Source of the DNA: UBA4810 sp002479215
Lineage (GTDB): Bacteria > Desulfobacterota > Syntrophia > Syntrophales > Smithellaceae
Length of the DNA stretch: 16,388 nucleotides
Direction: 5' to 3'
Assembly (NCBI GenBank): GCA_049514435.1
Contig: JBEKVB010000025.1
Location: 1 to 16,388, forward strand
The notes beneath the pieces are model-generated. The model was not told the DNA's origin. It searched no databases and saw nothing but the letters and a program-made list of their open reading frames with translations. Positions 15,766 through 16,388 of this stretch are shown here, in pieces; positions within the stretch are counted from its first letter, which is position 1; each line of letters starts with the position of its first letter. A program made the translations under genes and the position numbers.

Positions 15766-16038
15766 AGTGTTGTCCTGAATTGCTGATTATTCTGTTGTTA
15801 AGGTACTAAAATCATCAAAAGAGAAGAAATAATGAAAAAACGTTTTTAATCATAAACTCTTCATTTTTTAATCCTCCAAAAAAGAGGGTTAGAGTACATC
15901 AACTATCATTTTTAAACAGCCTCAACTAATATAACTAAATTAATAAAAAAACAAACATTTACGATAACTGCCAAACTGAAATTACTTTTCAAGATAATAA
16001 CAATATAGTAACTTCTTACATGTTACAAAAATATACAA
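15766..16038. other. A/T-rich gene-free stretch
   Basis: No coding frame is supported. The only structure noted is the palindrome AAAAACGTTTTT at 15836-15847. The stretch separates the transposase remnant from the end of the minus-strand SBP gene. Confidence 0.4.
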
Positions 16039-16070
16039 AGAAGGGGGCTTGTGAAAACAAGCCCCCTTCT
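16039..16070 (-). terminator. Intrinsic terminator of the second SBP gene
   Basis: Perfect 14-bp stem (16039-16052 with 16057-16070) with core GGGGGCTTGT and a 4-base loop (GAAA on the plus strand). On the minus strand it is followed by a T-rich tract (TTTGTATATTTTTG), the classic form of a Rho-independent terminator. It sits 40 bases beyond the SBP stop codon. Confidence 0.9.
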
Positions 16071-16109
16071 CGAATCTCTGCGGAGAACGCTCTCAGTTAA
16101 CTGATTGTC

Positions 16110-16388
16110 CTAGTGTCCTAATGAAGCTTTCATGGATTGGTTAATCCAGACAGCGAGCGGAGCACCATCACCGAACCCAGCACCGACAGTTGCGTCGCCT
16201 AAGGTATTGTTACCGACAGCGCCCATAATCCACGGTTGAACCATGTTGAACGTGGACGGCTGAGCCAGGGAGACGACAAAGTGCTGAGTCGCGATGTACA
16301 GGTTCTCATCGTGCAGCAGCTGCTGTACCTGGGCCACACTGGTGGCGGCGATAGCATTGTTATTGAAGTTAGTACATGTCGGGTCGTT
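16110..16388 (-). CDS. Solute-binding protein, SBP_bac_5 family, C-terminal part (5' truncated by window edge)
   Basis: The frame is open from the window end (16388) to the stop at 16110, so the GTG at 16337 is internal. The visible residues NDPTCTNFNNNAIAATSVAQV and YIATQHFVVSLAQPSTFNMV line up with the tail of the complete SBP at 793-2583 (SDPTFDAFYTQAIAATTTAQV and YVAQQHFVISLLQPYQYALY). It is therefore a paralogous extracellular binding protein of an ABC peptide-type transporter, probably also a lipoprotein. No permease gene is seen on this side. A strong terminator follows it. Confidence 0.85.
   Translation of the reverse strand, partial: NDPTCTNFNNNAIAATSVAQVQQLLHDENLYIATQHFVVSLAQPSTFNMVQPWIMGAVGNNTLGDATVGAGFGDGAPLAVWINQSMKASLGH

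Overview
The window looks like a stretch of an anaerobic bacterial chromosome with mid-range GC and strong AGGAGG-type ribosome binding sites. Several traits would suit Chloroflexota/Dehalococcoidia-like or other anaerobic soil or sediment lineages: orphan lipoprotein binding proteins with Ser/Thr-rich linkers, CaiB-type CoA transferases, MaoC-like hydratases and a selenoprotein. The lineage is inference; there is no rRNA or tRNA here to fix it.

Layout. (1) 1-509: C-terminal part of a serine recombinase, cut by the window edge. (2) 793-2583, minus strand: a complete lipoprotein solute-binding protein (SBP_bac_5 family) with its terminator at 701-737. (3) 3182-10940, plus strand: a run of seven co-directional genes. 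They are two family III CoA transferases, a double hot-dog MaoC-like hydratase, an extended SDR, a thioredoxin-reductase-like flavoprotein, a UGSC-family selenoprotein, and a 349-residue protein with a GWSDGLPIIPPT motif. (4) 10941-14649: a junkyard of truncated genes. It holds an IS21 istA tail, a UvrD-type helicase lacking its N-terminal half that starts on what looks like the istB start codon, a type III restriction endonuclease tail, and a serine recombinase lacking its catalytic domain. (5) 14838-15371: an intact flavin-reductase-like protein. (6) 15378-15715: a frameshifted DDE transposase tail. (7) 16110-16388, minus strand: the C-terminus of a second SBP_bac_5 protein, with a strong terminator at 16039-16070.

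The main discovery is at 9229-9768. The apparent 97-residue ORF ends at a TGA that is almost certainly read as selenocysteine. The frame continues for 81 more codons to a TAG, the junction reads U-G-A-C (a UxxC redox motif), and a hairpin with bacterial SECIS geometry follows the TGA. The upstream neighbour is a CxxC flavoprotein disulfide reductase that lacks the usual NADPH 2'-phosphate motif; the downstream neighbour is the GWSDGLPIIPPT protein. These three genes look like a selenium-dependent redox module, and the CoA-transferase/hydratase/SDR genes before them suggest it serves the breakdown of an acyl-CoA-activated substrate. The substrate cannot be read from the sequence.
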